Source of the DNA: Artemia franciscana
Lineage: Eukaryota; Arthropoda; Branchiopoda; Anostraca; Artemiidae
Length of the DNA: 64,000 nucleotides
Assembly (NCBI RefSeq): GCF_032884065.1
Contig: NC_088867.1
Coordinates: forward strand, 42,277,314-42,341,313
Direction of reading: 5' to 3'
Shown piece after piece: positions 54,515-64,000 of this stretch. Below the pieces are notes generated by a model. It ran no database searches and was not told the origin of the DNA. It saw only the letters and a list, made by a program, of their open reading frames with translations. Each line of letters opens with the position of its first letter. The first letter of the stretch is position 1. The position numbers and the translations under genes were made by a program.

Positions 54515-56300
54515 GTTATATATCTTATAATTTTGGTCCACTGGTAATTTAGCCCTCTTTGAAAAGGGATAACGAATTGCACTTTTTTGCAGTGCGTTCT
54601 CTTTGCGTCAACTTAAGAAGGGCACTCGAACTCCTTTTGAAGGGCAAATGTCTGCTACTTTTTAACCACCTAGGTTTATACTATCATTATTTGGAAAGAA
54701 AGAAATCTTGCATCTCCGTGAAGATCAAAACAAAGCTACACGTTTTTACTCCTTCTTTTTTGAGAAAAAAAATAATTTGATATTTTTGGTTAAATTCGGG
54801 TGATATCCAATGTTTTGGCAAGAAAATGGCCTCTAGTTCACATCTTACTGCCTTAAAATACCAAAGACACTAGTAATCAAATTGGATTCTTTAAATTGGT
54901 TAAACAGACACTTGCACGGCCATATATGTCTTTAAAAATTAGGAAAACACAGGAACTCAATCCTTAATGAAAAAGGCCTCCATGCTCAGTTATGGTGGTT
55001 TGCGCTTAGCGAGTGCCAAGTTTGAAAATAAGGGGCATGTATGAAAAATCGATAGAAAATGGGCGAAAAAAAGTATCATGACGGAGCTCTAGAAGCCATA
55101 ACTTTCCTGATGCCTATAGCTAAAGATAAACAATGTCACAAATCCAACCTGTGCATTAATTTGGATATTATTAAAATCATTCAAGATTTTAACACTTTAA
55201 ATTATTAGTAAATTTTTTTACAAATAAAAGTATCTTTTTAGAAACACCAAGTAGGCTATTCTATCATATTCACTCCCTTAGTTCACTATTGGCACATTAA
55301 TAGGATTCTTATTTTCTTCTGATTCAAAAATAATCATTTATTATCTCTCTAGCTTTTTTGTTCAATGGCCCCATATTATGGTTGTGCTATTGCTCGAGGA
55401 TCAGATGCAGATAAAATTGGTGTGTCAGCCGTTAGGTTGGTCTTGTTGGTAAACCAGAAAAATTTCCGCTTACTTCCTTTTGTGATTCAGTGTGGCAACA
55501 AAGGAGAGAATTTACGCCACGAAAAAAATCTTTATAATTCTATAACAACCAAAAAACAAATCGTAGAAAATCCTGGTTTTCAAGTATGATAGACCTACTG
55601 TGGCTCATTTACTTTGCTGCCTTGGGATATGTTAATAAGGTATGTTTGGTCTTTTCGCATACAGTTTGCGAAATTCTGATTTGGAAGTAACAATGAAAAG
55701 GAAGGAAAAAAAAATACAATGCATGTTCAGAGAAAGACAGAAGAGAATTTTGACTAAACAAAAAAACTCCCTCTTACCTTATTTGTTACTAGACTTCATC
55801 GAAAATAAATTATCATCTTACAAAGAATTTTACGCTTGGCATCTTCTGCATTCCTACTAAAATTTTGAACAAAACATCTCTGTCTAGATTAAGCTTATTA
55901 AAATAATTGTTCTTTACAAGTGTTTCGGAAGAACATATCGGATTCTTGAAACGATATTGTGACCAAAAAGATGATAAAACTCATTAGCGTACTTAAGAAA
56001 TGATTAATTCTGGTTTGTATAAACGGTATACATGCTTGGATAAATATTGAAAGTTGTAAAAAACTACATCACTTTAAATTTACTAAGAGATAGTACTATC
56101 CTCGTTAAAATGACGTAGTTTTTTTTTATAGATCCATGGACAAAGGAAAGAAAATACATCCATCTAATGCTTTAATTCTGTCAAAAACTTTTTGATTACC
56201 TGTGTTACAATCAGCTTTGTCTGTCCTAATGGTGTTGATGTGTCGGTTATGATGCTCCTTCATTATCGGTAATCTATTTTTTTCTTTGGTATAAATCAGA
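54515..56300. other. no recognisable gene
   Basis: Intergenic DNA downstream of eIF3f. ORFs of 69-74 aa at 54,559, 55,365 and 55,642 show no recognisable domain. Confidence 0.4.
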
Positions 56301-56309
56301 ACCAGCTAC

Positions 56310-56412
56310 TATTATCGAAGTGCAAAGGGGTTTAAGGTTAGTGGGGGACTTGTCTCCCACCCTATTTAAGTTGTGTATTTCTGGGGTCGTGGCTGAGATG
56401 TCAGCTAGTAGT
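56310..56412 (+). mobile_element. LINE RT fragment, left part of an interrupted element
   Basis: 'VQRGLRLVGDLSPTLFKLCI' followed by SGVVAEM is a slightly damaged RT block 4 (family: GLRQGDPLSPTLF). It breaks off near 56,412, where minus-strand LINE sequence begins; matching block 5 sequence resumes at about 57,418. Confidence 0.65.
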
Positions 56413-56414
56413 CC

Positions 56415-56735
56415 TTACCTTAGACCCTTAGATTCTCGTGTGCTTCCAGAAGCGTCCAGGGCATTTACAAGCAGCCGCCAGTCATCCCTCATGTGCGCCG
56501 CAGCAAGAACCTCTTCCCACGTCGGTTGAAGGGAAGCATTTATGTTTCGCAGGTACGTCTGATAAGTGCGCCTGAGTCTATTGCGCGGCCTGTCTCTTCT
56601 TCTTCCCTCTGGTTGTCTCTGGAACGTTGCTTTTGGGATCGGGGATTCATCCATACGAAGTACATGCCCCAGATATTTCCACCGACGTGTCCTAATGACA
56701 TCTGTCATCATGGGTTGTCCGGTCATCCGTCTCAT
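56415..56735 (-). pseudogene. RTE-like LINE ORF C-terminus (106 aa open)
   Basis: Contains 'MMTDVIRTRRWKYLGHVLRM', then 'RRRDRPRNRLRRTYQTYL' and 'TWEEVLAAAHMRDDWRLLV', the familiar C-terminal block of such LINEs (R-R-W-K-W-x-G-H-V-L-R-M ... G-R-P-x-x-x-W-R-R). Only the end of the protein is open; upstream sequence is frameshifted. Confidence 0.8.
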
Positions 56736-57415
56736 TAGAGAGTTTTTGTTACCAATGGATGTTTAATATTCCCCGGAGACATGCTTTCTCGAACGCTAGA
56801 ATTCGCCTTTCTTGTGTTTTATTCAGATGCCAGATTTCAGAAGCATATAAACGGATGGGGATGATGTTGCTATTGAATAGACGATGTTTGAGTTGGAGGG
56901 AGAAACTCTGTGACCTCCATACCGATTTCAGTCTATTGAATGTACTGGAGGCCTGCCCAATGCGGCATGATATATCTTTTTCAGGAGAACATTTATCACT
57001 GTGCTGCCAAGGTATTTAGAATCTAGAACCTACTCAATCTGCTGGTTATCGTATCTCAGGTGTAAGGTGAATCCGTTACTGACATACTTTTTCTTTTATC
57101 AGCGTTGATTCTTAGTCCTATAAGTCGGCCTCTGTCATGTACAGCTTCTAGTAATTCTTGTAGTCTTTGTTGTATGACTCAATGAGCGTGATATCTTCGG
57201 CAAAGTCTAAGTCATTAATTTGGTGTTCTACGTTTAATTGTATGCTTCTGGTGCCAGTGTTACAGAGCAAATGGTCAAATACTAGGGCAAACAGGAAAGG
57301 TGAAAAGACACAGCCTTGTTTAACGTCAGAAAGGATACGAAAGTATCTTGTCCTTCCTTCTGTCGTTTTAACACAACATTCAGAGTCTTTGCATATAGCT
57401 TCGTATATCAGCTAC
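56415..57415 (-). mobile_element. RTE-like LINE 3' half, inserted into another LINE
   Basis: On the minus strand: 'QGCVFSPFLFALVFDHLL' (about 57,330-57,275; RT block 4), 'LNVEHQINDLDFAEDITLIE' (57,238-57,178; block 5 with FAED in place of FADD), 'YDNQQIE-VLDSKYLGS' (about 57,045-56,995), and a C-terminus 'RRWKYLGHVLRMDESPIPKA' and 'WEEVLAAAHMRDDWRLLVNA' (56,735-56,415). Frameshifts break it. Confidence 0.8.
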
Positions 57416-57417
57416 TA

Positions 57418-57660
57418 GTATATCAGGGTTTTTCTGATTTTTCTTGTCTTGTTAATGCTGATCATCTGCTTCTTGTGAGCTATTCTAAATCTGATCTATC
57501 TGACATGGTACTTTTCGTTCCTGCTTCTTTCTCGGATACATATGCGTCTCTCAAATTTGATAATTTATTTCTCTTTATAAAACTTTCAGATCTCCCTTCA
57601 GATGTCATGATTCTGTACTCTCTTTTGTAAATTCCCTCATCTGGCTTGGTATTCCTATTA
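57418..57660 (+). mobile_element. LINE RT fragment, right part of the interrupted element
   Basis: 'LVNADHLLLVSYSKSDLSDM' carries a degenerate YADD (NADH) followed by 'LFVPASFSDTYASLKFDNLF'; after a frame change 'VNSLIWLGIPI' appears at about 57,620-57,655. It continues the plus-strand element that starts at 56,310. A C-to-H change in the catalytic pair shows it is dead. Confidence 0.65.
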
Positions 57661-57964
57661 ATTTCTATTATCTATTATATTATGTATTATTAGTATTATT
57701 ATTATCTATTAACCCTTTTAGGACTGAATTATGATAGAACTAAAGAAAAAAAAGAAATGTTTTCAGATTTTAGCCTTAAAAGACCTCACATATGATGAGT
57801 TTGAAGCAAAATATCAGTCTTCATTTATTCATTCCAGACTTACAGTCATGACTCCAATTGACATCATCCGCTGTCACACGTCACAAAATCCGTATACTGA
57901 CCTAACATGGAAATTTATTTTTATTGCCAATACAGAGAAGAAGAAATACAAAATAGTCATTGGG

Positions 57965-59504
57965 TATGAAAGATTTTGAAACAGTTTCTGTTTTGAGCCA
58001 GACACAATGAAACTTAACATTTTGAACACTGGATTCAAGCATAAGCGGAGCAGAGCCGGCATCGCTTCTTATCAGCCCCTGCCTCTGGCCAATGCTGGAT
58101 GCCGTCATAGCGAACACTATCATATGGCTTTGGTTTAACAAGCTTTGGTCATTTGGAGTGGAATAGCCTTGGTCTTTGAGGGGTCTTCCACGAGACCTTG
58201 GAGCTCCATCATTTGAAGAGGTAAGGTAGTTGGCGATTTCGCTCTTGAGGTCTAAGAGGCTCTTTTTGTGGGTTCAGCCGCGCTGAACCATATGATGCCG
58301 AAAAAAGTAACCATGTGTTGACGACTGAAAGATTCAAGAAATAGTAGAAGAGACACATATACCATTTTTTTCCATGGATATCTATCCTTTACAGCTCAAT
58401 GAGCATGTCAACTGAGGTCAACACCACCCATGAATTTGCTATACTCAGCAATGTACAGAGGAAGGTAAACGTCGACAAACCTCCTCAACTTACTGTCCCA
58501 GCGTTTGCAGTTGTCTGAAGGTTCGGCGCCGATAAACGACGAAGCAATGCCGGCACTCTTGTTGTCGAACCACTTTGTAGCCGCTGTACCGCTATTGGTC
58601 TCAACTCTATAGTCAAAACTTCCTCTTCCATTTTTTTTTTTTCAGTACAGTGTCAGCTTCAAAAGAGCAACCCTTTCAGTCTGTTTGCCCTGACGGTGCC
58701 AGCTGAATGAATCCCGAGTAAAAGGAGCTCGCGAATCAGTGGTATACTTGTGTAATAGTTGTCAAAAAAGAGCTTGAAGTTCTCGTTTCTTGTAATTGCA
58801 TCTGCTAGTCTGAGCATAACCTCTGCTCCCTGACCAAGTTCATTGACCGGAACCGAACTTTTCCCAGTATATACCTCGAAGTCGTAGATGATTCCGCTGG
58901 CCCCTGCACGACTGAATATCTTGATTCCCTAGAAATGGGGTTTGTCCTTAAGGTATTGCATGATTCTTAGCCTTCCATTATAAGCGACAATTTGCTCGTC
59001 AATACTCTGCCTTTTCTCTGCAGGGATTTTCTTTAGATTTGCTGACACTCCGTCTATAACCGGCCGAAGTTTGAAAAGAGAGTCGTAGCTGTCTTGACCT
59101 TTTGGAACAGCAGGATGGCTATCGTTTGCATGAAAAAAATATTTGAAGGGTTTTCAAGCGGTCTCTGGAAATGACATCTGCAATGAAGAGAAACCTTGTA
59201 GCTCTATCCCAGTGTTGAGAAATTGTGGACTTTTTTATTATGCCCATGAGCATATGGATTCCCAGGAACTGCCCCATCTCTTTACTGGTAACTTTCAGTT
59301 GGACACCCTCCTTCTGCATCGCATACAAGTTGGACTGAAAAACAAGGCCTTCGACCATGTTATCGTCAAACATCTGCTTGAAATATTCAGCTGGGGTAGG
59401 AATTTCCGGAGGAATTGGAGGACTGAGCAGCTTCGTCCCGCAAAAAGACATTTTTCGAATTTCGTGTAGTCTGGCTTCTGAATAATCTTTCCCCTCTCTG
59501 ACAT
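57965..59504 (-). pseudogene. piggyBac-type transposase pseudogene
   Basis: Domain order on the minus strand: N-terminal 'TPAEYFKQMFDDNMVEGLVF' and 'KEMGQFLGIHMLMGIIKKST' (59,390-59,210); core 'KLFFDNYYTSIPLIRELL' (about 58,775), 'ATKWFDNKSAG' (about 58,575) and 'SKFMGGVDLS' (about 58,440), which carry the three catalytic Asp; and a C-terminal zinc finger with 'RYDGIQHWPEAGADKKRCRL' (about 58,080) and 'LCLAQNRNCFKIFH'. Start candidate ATG 59,502-59,504, with a frameshift near 59,450. A TAG replaces a codon at about 58,930 and more stops follow GGVDLS, so it is inactive. It would have cut and pasted the element at TTAA sites. Confidence 0.85.
59119..59451 (-). pseudogene. piggyBac-type transposase, N-terminal open piece (110 aa)
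   Basis: The longest open part of the transposase: 'FDDNMVEGLVFQSNLYAMQK', then 'GQFLGIHMLMGIIKKSTISQ' and 'TRFLFIADVISRDRLKTLQI', matching the DDE_Tnp_1_7 (PGBD) N-terminal region. The frame is lost after 'IFFSCKR' (about 59,125). Confidence 0.85.
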
Positions 59505-60539
59505 GATAGCACTAAAAACAAAAATGATAAATATTACACCTACTTTTTATTAACATGCATTATATAAAACAACAATTTAAATTAATTTCAACAATAATTA
59601 CTGAAAAATGTTTATGAAATCTACAAATATCAGCCCGGTCTCCGTCAAATTTAACCAAATATTTGGATAAGTATGGTTTCTAGGACAAAAGAACTGATTG
59701 GGTTTTCTTAGCTTCCTTTATATCAAACACTATATTTTTATATCTTTGATCAGATTCAGCACACAGATAATAAAATAGCAGAGAAGAATCCAGCTTTTTT
59801 TCTTTCCTACATCCAAAGATAAATTGCTTCAAGCCATTACTTCGATAACATTTAGTTTTCTTAGCTTTCAGTAAAGTTTTAACTAAAATATTCCTTATAC
59901 TATAAATAGATTCAAGGCTAATCTACTTCGCTTAATTTTATGCGCTCCACCTTTAAAAATCACCTGAATCAGGAAAAATCATATAGTTTTTTGAAAAATA
60001 ATTATTAAAAGTTACTAACTAGATAGCAAAACTACAAAGATACAACAACTAAACATTCTAAGGTTACAAAGAAATAATCAAAAACATACGAACAAAAATA
60101 ATAATCCCCGCAAAACAAAACTGACTGTTATAACGTTTGTTTTACCTTCATGGCCGGTTGATGCCTTATGGGATCAAGACAAATGAGTGGCCCTACCGAT
60201 AAACTAGAGATCCCCCACCTCAAATAATTAGTCACAATTGATATTTTAATCATTTTTTATCTGCCCAATTTTTTCTTTAACTGTAAAACTGCAATCTAAG
60301 GAAATAAAAAAATATTTCCCTTACCTTCAGGAGTTCCTTCATTTACAAAACTAAGAACTGAAATGACACGGGTAAAACCCAACAGATGTTCTTGAGTCTA
60401 AACAGGTTTTCGTCCGAAAGAGCTCGATGTCTGCTACCTGATGGTATAATTTTCGATTCAATTTCTTATAACTAGATGGGACTTATGCAACAGCAAAGAC
60501 TGTGATTCCAATTGGAATTCCACGCCGTGAAAGGGCTAA

Positions 60540-61400
60540 TTAATATTATCTATTTCTATTCTATTGCTATTAATCTTCCAAGCCTGTGACAGCATGTCAG
60601 ATATAAATACACATTAAATAGGATCCCCTAAGATTCTTAGTAATAAGAGGGTATACTGGACGTGAGTTGTCTAAACTCTATTCAGCTTTTAGTGATCATT
60701 CTGTTCATTTTGCTTTCAGAATTTTCCCGCTCTTTAATAAATAAAAATAAAACGAACCCGGATTAATTGTTTTAGATTTTGTAAATTTTTGTTGTTTCTT
60801 CGACCTTGGGCAAAAACTGGGTTCTAAATAGATAATTTTTAGTTCCTGATATTCCAGTAAAACTGGAAGTGAATTTGAGAAAAACCTCTCAAATTCAGTA
60901 TGTGTCTGAATGTTTTCCGCATCACTGCCTTACCAGTTTTTTTAAGTTGTGAGTTATTTTTTCCTCTTCTTTGTTATTCTTTTTTTTATTTTTGTATGTT
61001 GCTCTGTGTATTATAATATTAAATAATGGGTGAAAGATAAAAAATAACAATGTTGCCTAGGTCCCCAAGAAAAAATTCTTCTTCCTGTTTGAATCAATAT
61101 GGAAACACTTTTGTATGAACTCAATACCAGAATCAAAATCTTAGCCCTCCGGTGCGTTGCTATGCTGATTTCAAACTCTGGGTGCCGTATTACGAAGCTG
61201 AGATTAAATCTGCTCTGCCACTACATGACAAATATTCTTTGGCCTTTATTTTGGTTTCCCCATTCTCTTTGGTATAGTCAAGAGATACATGGAGATATGT
61301 GGCAGCCTACAGCATAGGTAGCGTTACTTTCGAATAAATTTTATTGAACCAGAACCAATAGACAAATTCAAGAATAATACAGAAAAATTAATTGGAGTTC
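60540..61400. other. no recognisable gene
   Basis: AT-rich DNA between the piggyBac-like element and the next LINE. The 72-aa ORF at 61,099-61,317 has no recognisable domain. Confidence 0.4.
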
Positions 61401-61509
61401 ACTTTCTGGTTTCATAGTGACAACATCAAAGTGAAGGGAAACAAAAACATTGACTATAAATTGTATTCTCAAACAAAAATAAGGTTGGGTAGTGAATTAA
61501 AAAAAAAAA

Positions 61510-62712
61510 ATGTCTCGACCTAAAAAAGGTGCCGGGACGAACAAGAAAGGGCACAGTGAAAGAAACCCTAGAAATATTGAAAAAGGTGAAACGAGTGATA
61601 GCTCTATAGAAAGGAGACCTGAAACCAAAAGGCATCGACCAGAGTCAGCAAGCTCTTCGCATACTGAACTAATAGAGGCTGAAAGTGTGGATATAGCCCC
61701 ACTAATAGTGAAGCTCAAAGAAAATGAACAAGGCCACAAAATCAGCAAAGTTACTGCGTGCCTATGGCTCTCAAGGAATTACCAAGTACAGGAAGAAATG
61801 AAAATCATGGCTAGAGGAGATATTCTAGTTAAGGTAACGAATAAAATTCATTTTGAAGATTTGAAGGCACTCGACTATATTAACGATTACCCAATTGAGG
61901 TATCACTGCCGAAAAGCTTAAGCCAATTTAAGAAAGTCGTTACATTATATGAAAATATCAACCCTGAAGAAATGGACCAAATAGAAATAGAATGGAAAAA
62001 TAAATACGGCATCTCAAAAATTGAGAAACTTTTAAAAAAGATAGAGGAGGATTTGGTGCCCACTAAATCCTTAGTATTATATTCAAATGTTCCAATCCCA
62101 GATAGGGTTACAGTTGGACTACTAAGTTTTCCTGCTAGGCCATGGACATCCAAACCTAGAAGGTGTACCAACTGTCAATTGTTTGGCCATATAAAAGATG
62201 TATGCCGTACCAACACGCAAACTTGCGGAAAATGTGCCCGCAGAGGTCATTCTGCGGAAAATGGTACTGAAAGTCAGATAAAGTGCAGAAATTGTCAAAG
62301 CACAGATCACATTAGTGGGGACAAAAATTGCCAAAAGTACAAGGAAATCATGGAAATCAGTAAAATTGTATCAAAGAACAAAATTCCTTGGAAAGAAGCA
62401 AAAATGACTTATGCCGAAAAAACAAAAACAGGACTTGAAAGACAAATGCCTATCGATAGCAACAACCAAACCAATAATTCGTTTTCAGAAAGAGCCCATG
62501 TAGAAACAATTGAACCTGCGCAAATTCAGAAAGTATTGAAACTACTTATAGAGACTATAAAAATAGTATCGAAACCAAAAGTAAATGGAAACGAGATGAT
62601 TCAAGAAATTAAAAGAGCGGCAGAAACAATATTCCCCGGAATTATTAATTCTGACGAACCTGAAATGGAAGAAAGATTTTTAGCAGTAACTGAACATGAA
62701 TCCAGGACCTAG
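61510..62712 (+). CDS. LINE ORF1, gag-like zinc-knuckle protein (400 aa)
   Basis: Intact from ATG (after a run of A) to TAG. Basic N-terminus 'SRPKKGAGTNKKGHSERN', a middle domain with 'LKALDYINDYPIEVSLP' resembling the RRM-like part of ORF1 proteins, and knuckles at residues ~217-275: 'CTNCQLFGHIKDVC' is complete, 'CGKCARRGHSAEN' is followed by Gly (residue 252, GGT at 62,263) where the last Cys is expected, and 'CRNCQSTDHISGDKNC' is complete. The tail has 'WKEAKMTYAEKTK'. Role: LINE RNA binding. The ORF is otherwise undamaged, suggesting a young copy. Confidence 0.88.
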   Translation: MSRPKKGAGTNKKGHSERNPRNIEKGETSDSSIERRPETKRHRPESASSSHTELIEAESVDIAPLIVKLKENEQGHKISKVTACLWLSRNYQVQEEMKIMARGDILVKVTNKIHFEDLKALDYINDYPIEVSLPKSLSQFKKVVTLYENINPEEMDQIEIEWKNKYGISKIEKLLKKIEEDLVPTKSLVLYSNVPIPDRVTVGLLSFPARPWTSKPRRCTNCQLFGHIKDVCRTNTQTCGKCARRGHSAENGTESQIKCRNCQSTDHISGDKNCQKYKEIMEISKIVSKNKIPWKEAKMTYAEKTKTGLERQMPIDSNNQTNNSFSERAHVETIEPAQIQKVLKLLIETIKIVSKPKVNGNEMIQEIKRAAETIFPGIINSDEPEMEERFLAVTEHESRT

Positions 62713-64000
62713 TAAGAGTATTCAGGATAGTAGATTAACCAGAAATAGTAAAATGAAGTTTTGGCAATTAAACTGCAACAGCTTAAATAAATCGAAATTG
62801 GTAGAATTTAAGAAAATATTAATGGATGAGAACCCTACAATAGTTTGCTTGCAAGAGACATGGTGGCATAGTCCAATTATCACCAATTTTAAGGGGTATG
62901 AAATAGCCAGAATAGACCGAGAAAATACAGGAAGCCAACAATCAAAAGGAGGAGGAGTAGCTATCTTAATAAATGAAAACCATTTCCAAATAACAGAAAT
63001 ATTAGATGTGAGTGATAATATGATAAATCTAGAAGTTGTTATAGTAAAATGTGTAAGAACAGATGGTGCGGCTTATACCGTGGCAAACATTTATAATAGT
63101 AATGGCCAAAACACTATAAAAAACGATCTTGACTTCATTTATCAGAAAATGGAGGGGACCAAGATCCTATGTGGAGATTTAAATGGCCACTCTATTTTGT
63201 GGGAATCTGATGGTAGACAAAATAGGTCAGGAAAGGATATTACAAATTTTGCCTATGATGTATCTGATTTAGCATTGATAACTCCAGCGGATACAGTAAC
63301 ATATATGAATATTCAAACTAATTATTCAAGCACCATTGACCTAACATTTGCATCCTGCCAAATCATGCAAGTAGCGGAATATAAAACAAGGGTAGATCTT
63401 GATATAGGTAGTCCGCATTCATTAATACAAATAAGCTTTGACCTACTACCGGAAAAGGAAATGCAGTACTATAAAAAGAGGAAATTTAATCAAGTCGAAA
63501 TTAGTCATATATGTAAAAAATTAGAAGAAAATTTACCAGAAAAACTAAAGTGTCTTGAAACAGATACTAAATCGTTTATGTCAATAATGGAATCCGCAAT
63601 CAAGGAAATAAGTGCAAATTGCCAAAGAAAGTTGAAAAAGGTGCATTTACACGGGTGGAATGACGAAATTCAGAAACTGGTGCAAGAGAGAAGAAAGGCC
63701 AAAAGATACTTACAGCGTCAATTTAGCACTCAGTTATACATCCAATACAAGGAGCTAGATGCAAAAGTAAAAAATAGAATAATGAACTTAAAACGGGACA
63801 CGTGGAGAAAGTTTTGTGAATCAAAGTTAAATAAAGATACCCCTATTAAGAAGATGTGGGCCACATTTAATACCTTAACCAGGAAATTCAAAGAAAAAGC
63901 AAACAAACCAATACAGGACCCACATACTGGACAAATCACAAATGACCCTAAAACCATTGCAAATATCCTAGCGGCAGTTCTTGTCAATAAAAGGGAGCAA
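62696..64000 (+). CDS. LINE ORF2, endonuclease and linker, partial at window end
   Basis: Open for 435 codons from ATG 62,696 (17 bases inside ORF1) to the window edge; a second in-frame ATG at 62,753 starts right at 'MKFWQLNCNSLNKSKL'. Endonuclease motifs: 'IVCLQETWW' (Glu), 'KGGGVAILI', 'TVANIYNSNG', 'LCGDLNGHSILWES' (Asp, Asn) and 'STIDLTFAS' (Asp). The terminal S-D-H motif reads S-P-H (residues 239-241, 63,410-63,418). After it come 'HLHGWNDEIQKLVQERRKA' and 'MWATFNTLTRKF', the usual linker towards RT. No RT is visible because the window ends. Confidence 0.9.
   Translation, partial: MNPGPSKSIQDSRLTRNSKMKFWQLNCNSLNKSKLVEFKKILMDENPTIVCLQETWWHSPIITNFKGYEIARIDRENTGSQQSKGGGVAILINENHFQITEILDVSDNMINLEVVIVKCVRTDGAAYTVANIYNSNGQNTIKNDLDFIYQKMEGTKILCGDLNGHSILWESDGRQNRSGKDITNFAYDVSDLALITPADTVTYMNIQTNYSSTIDLTFASCQIMQVAEYKTRVDLDIGSPHSLIQISFDLLPEKEMQYYKKRKFNQVEISHICKKLEENLPEKLKCLETDTKSFMSIMESAIKEISANCQRKLKKVHLHGWNDEIQKLVQERRKAKRYLQRQFSTQLYIQYKELDAKVKNRIMNLKRDTWRKFCESKLNKDTPIKKMWATFNTLTRKFKEKANKPIQDPHTGQITNDPKTIANILAAVLVNKREQ

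Larger units (their letters stand above)
57713..60535 (-). mobile_element. piggyBac-like DNA transposon, decayed
   Basis: Left end: TTAA (57,709-57,712) then CCCTTTTAGGACTGAATT. Right end, read inward on the minus strand: TTAG then CCCTTTCACGGCGTGGAATT, ending at 60,535. piggyBac elements insert at TTAA and their ends begin with CCC, so a 2.8-kb element with TIRs of about 16-20 bp and one mutated target copy (CTAA at 60,536-60,539) fits. The transposase remnant lies inside on the minus strand. Confidence 0.7.
61480..64000 (+). mobile_element. two-ORF LINE, 5' part, continues past the window edge
   Basis: An A-run (61,499-61,509) precedes ORF1; ORF2 begins overlapping the ORF1 stop, the same arrangement as in the 37-42 kb element, but the protein sequences are clearly different families. 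The endonuclease and linker are open to the last base; RT lies outside the window. The 5' end is approximate. Confidence 0.85.

Noticed and set aside
57731-57979. 82-aa plus-strand ORF
   Set aside because: Antisense to the C-terminal and 3' region of the piggyBac-like transposase, near its terminal repeat.

Overview
The window is eukaryotic. It is AT-rich, contains spliced coding exons with GT-AG introns, and is crowded with non-LTR retrotransposons, a piggyBac-type DNA transposon, foldback elements and microsatellites. I see no bacterial gene organisation. The one host gene I can identify with confidence encodes translation initiation factor 3 subunit F (eIF3f). It lacks the long N-terminal extension of the vertebrate protein, and together with the repeat mix this suggests an invertebrate, most likely an arthropod. 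My impression is a crustacean such as a brine shrimp, but that is a guess from memory of repeat motifs.

Layout. 1-18,700: no recognised host gene. It holds a 100-N assembly gap, a direct pair of a dispersed repeat (0.73-1.13 kb), a roughly 430-bp tandem array (3.7-5.3 kb), a 1.75-kb composite repeat capped by a 130-bp-arm hairpin (6.56-8.31 kb), a small foldback element (8.76-8.95 kb), a LINE-like 3' tail (9.2-9.65 kb), two diverged tandem pairs (10.8 and 11.7-12.2 kb) and a decayed RTE-like LINE (13.6-15.4 kb). 18,843-54,003: the eIF3f gene, seven coding exons on the plus strand encoding 273 aa, with an AATAAA 22 bp after the stop. Its 0.8 kb of coding sequence is spread over 35 kb because the introns are filled with LINE fragments on both strands, including a CR1-like element nested in another LINE, and a nearly complete I-group-like LINE (37.0-42.4 kb) with an intact EN-RT-RNase H ORF2. 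54,000-64,000: a tRNA-like SINE candidate, a second nested LINE pair (56.3-57.66 kb), a decayed piggyBac-like transposon with recognisable ends (57.71-60.54 kb), and the 5' half of another two-ORF LINE that runs off the right edge (61.5 kb to the end).

The best leads for something undescribed are: (1) a foldback element in eIF3f intron 2 whose core is an apparently exact 218-bp copy of a stretch of intron 1; (2) a 100-bp-period tandem triplication that starts inside eIF3f exon 5 and copies its splice donor; (3) a composite repeat family, seen twice in opposite orientation, with a large hairpin at one end and a small hairpin at the other, whose interior is related to the 430-bp tandem array.
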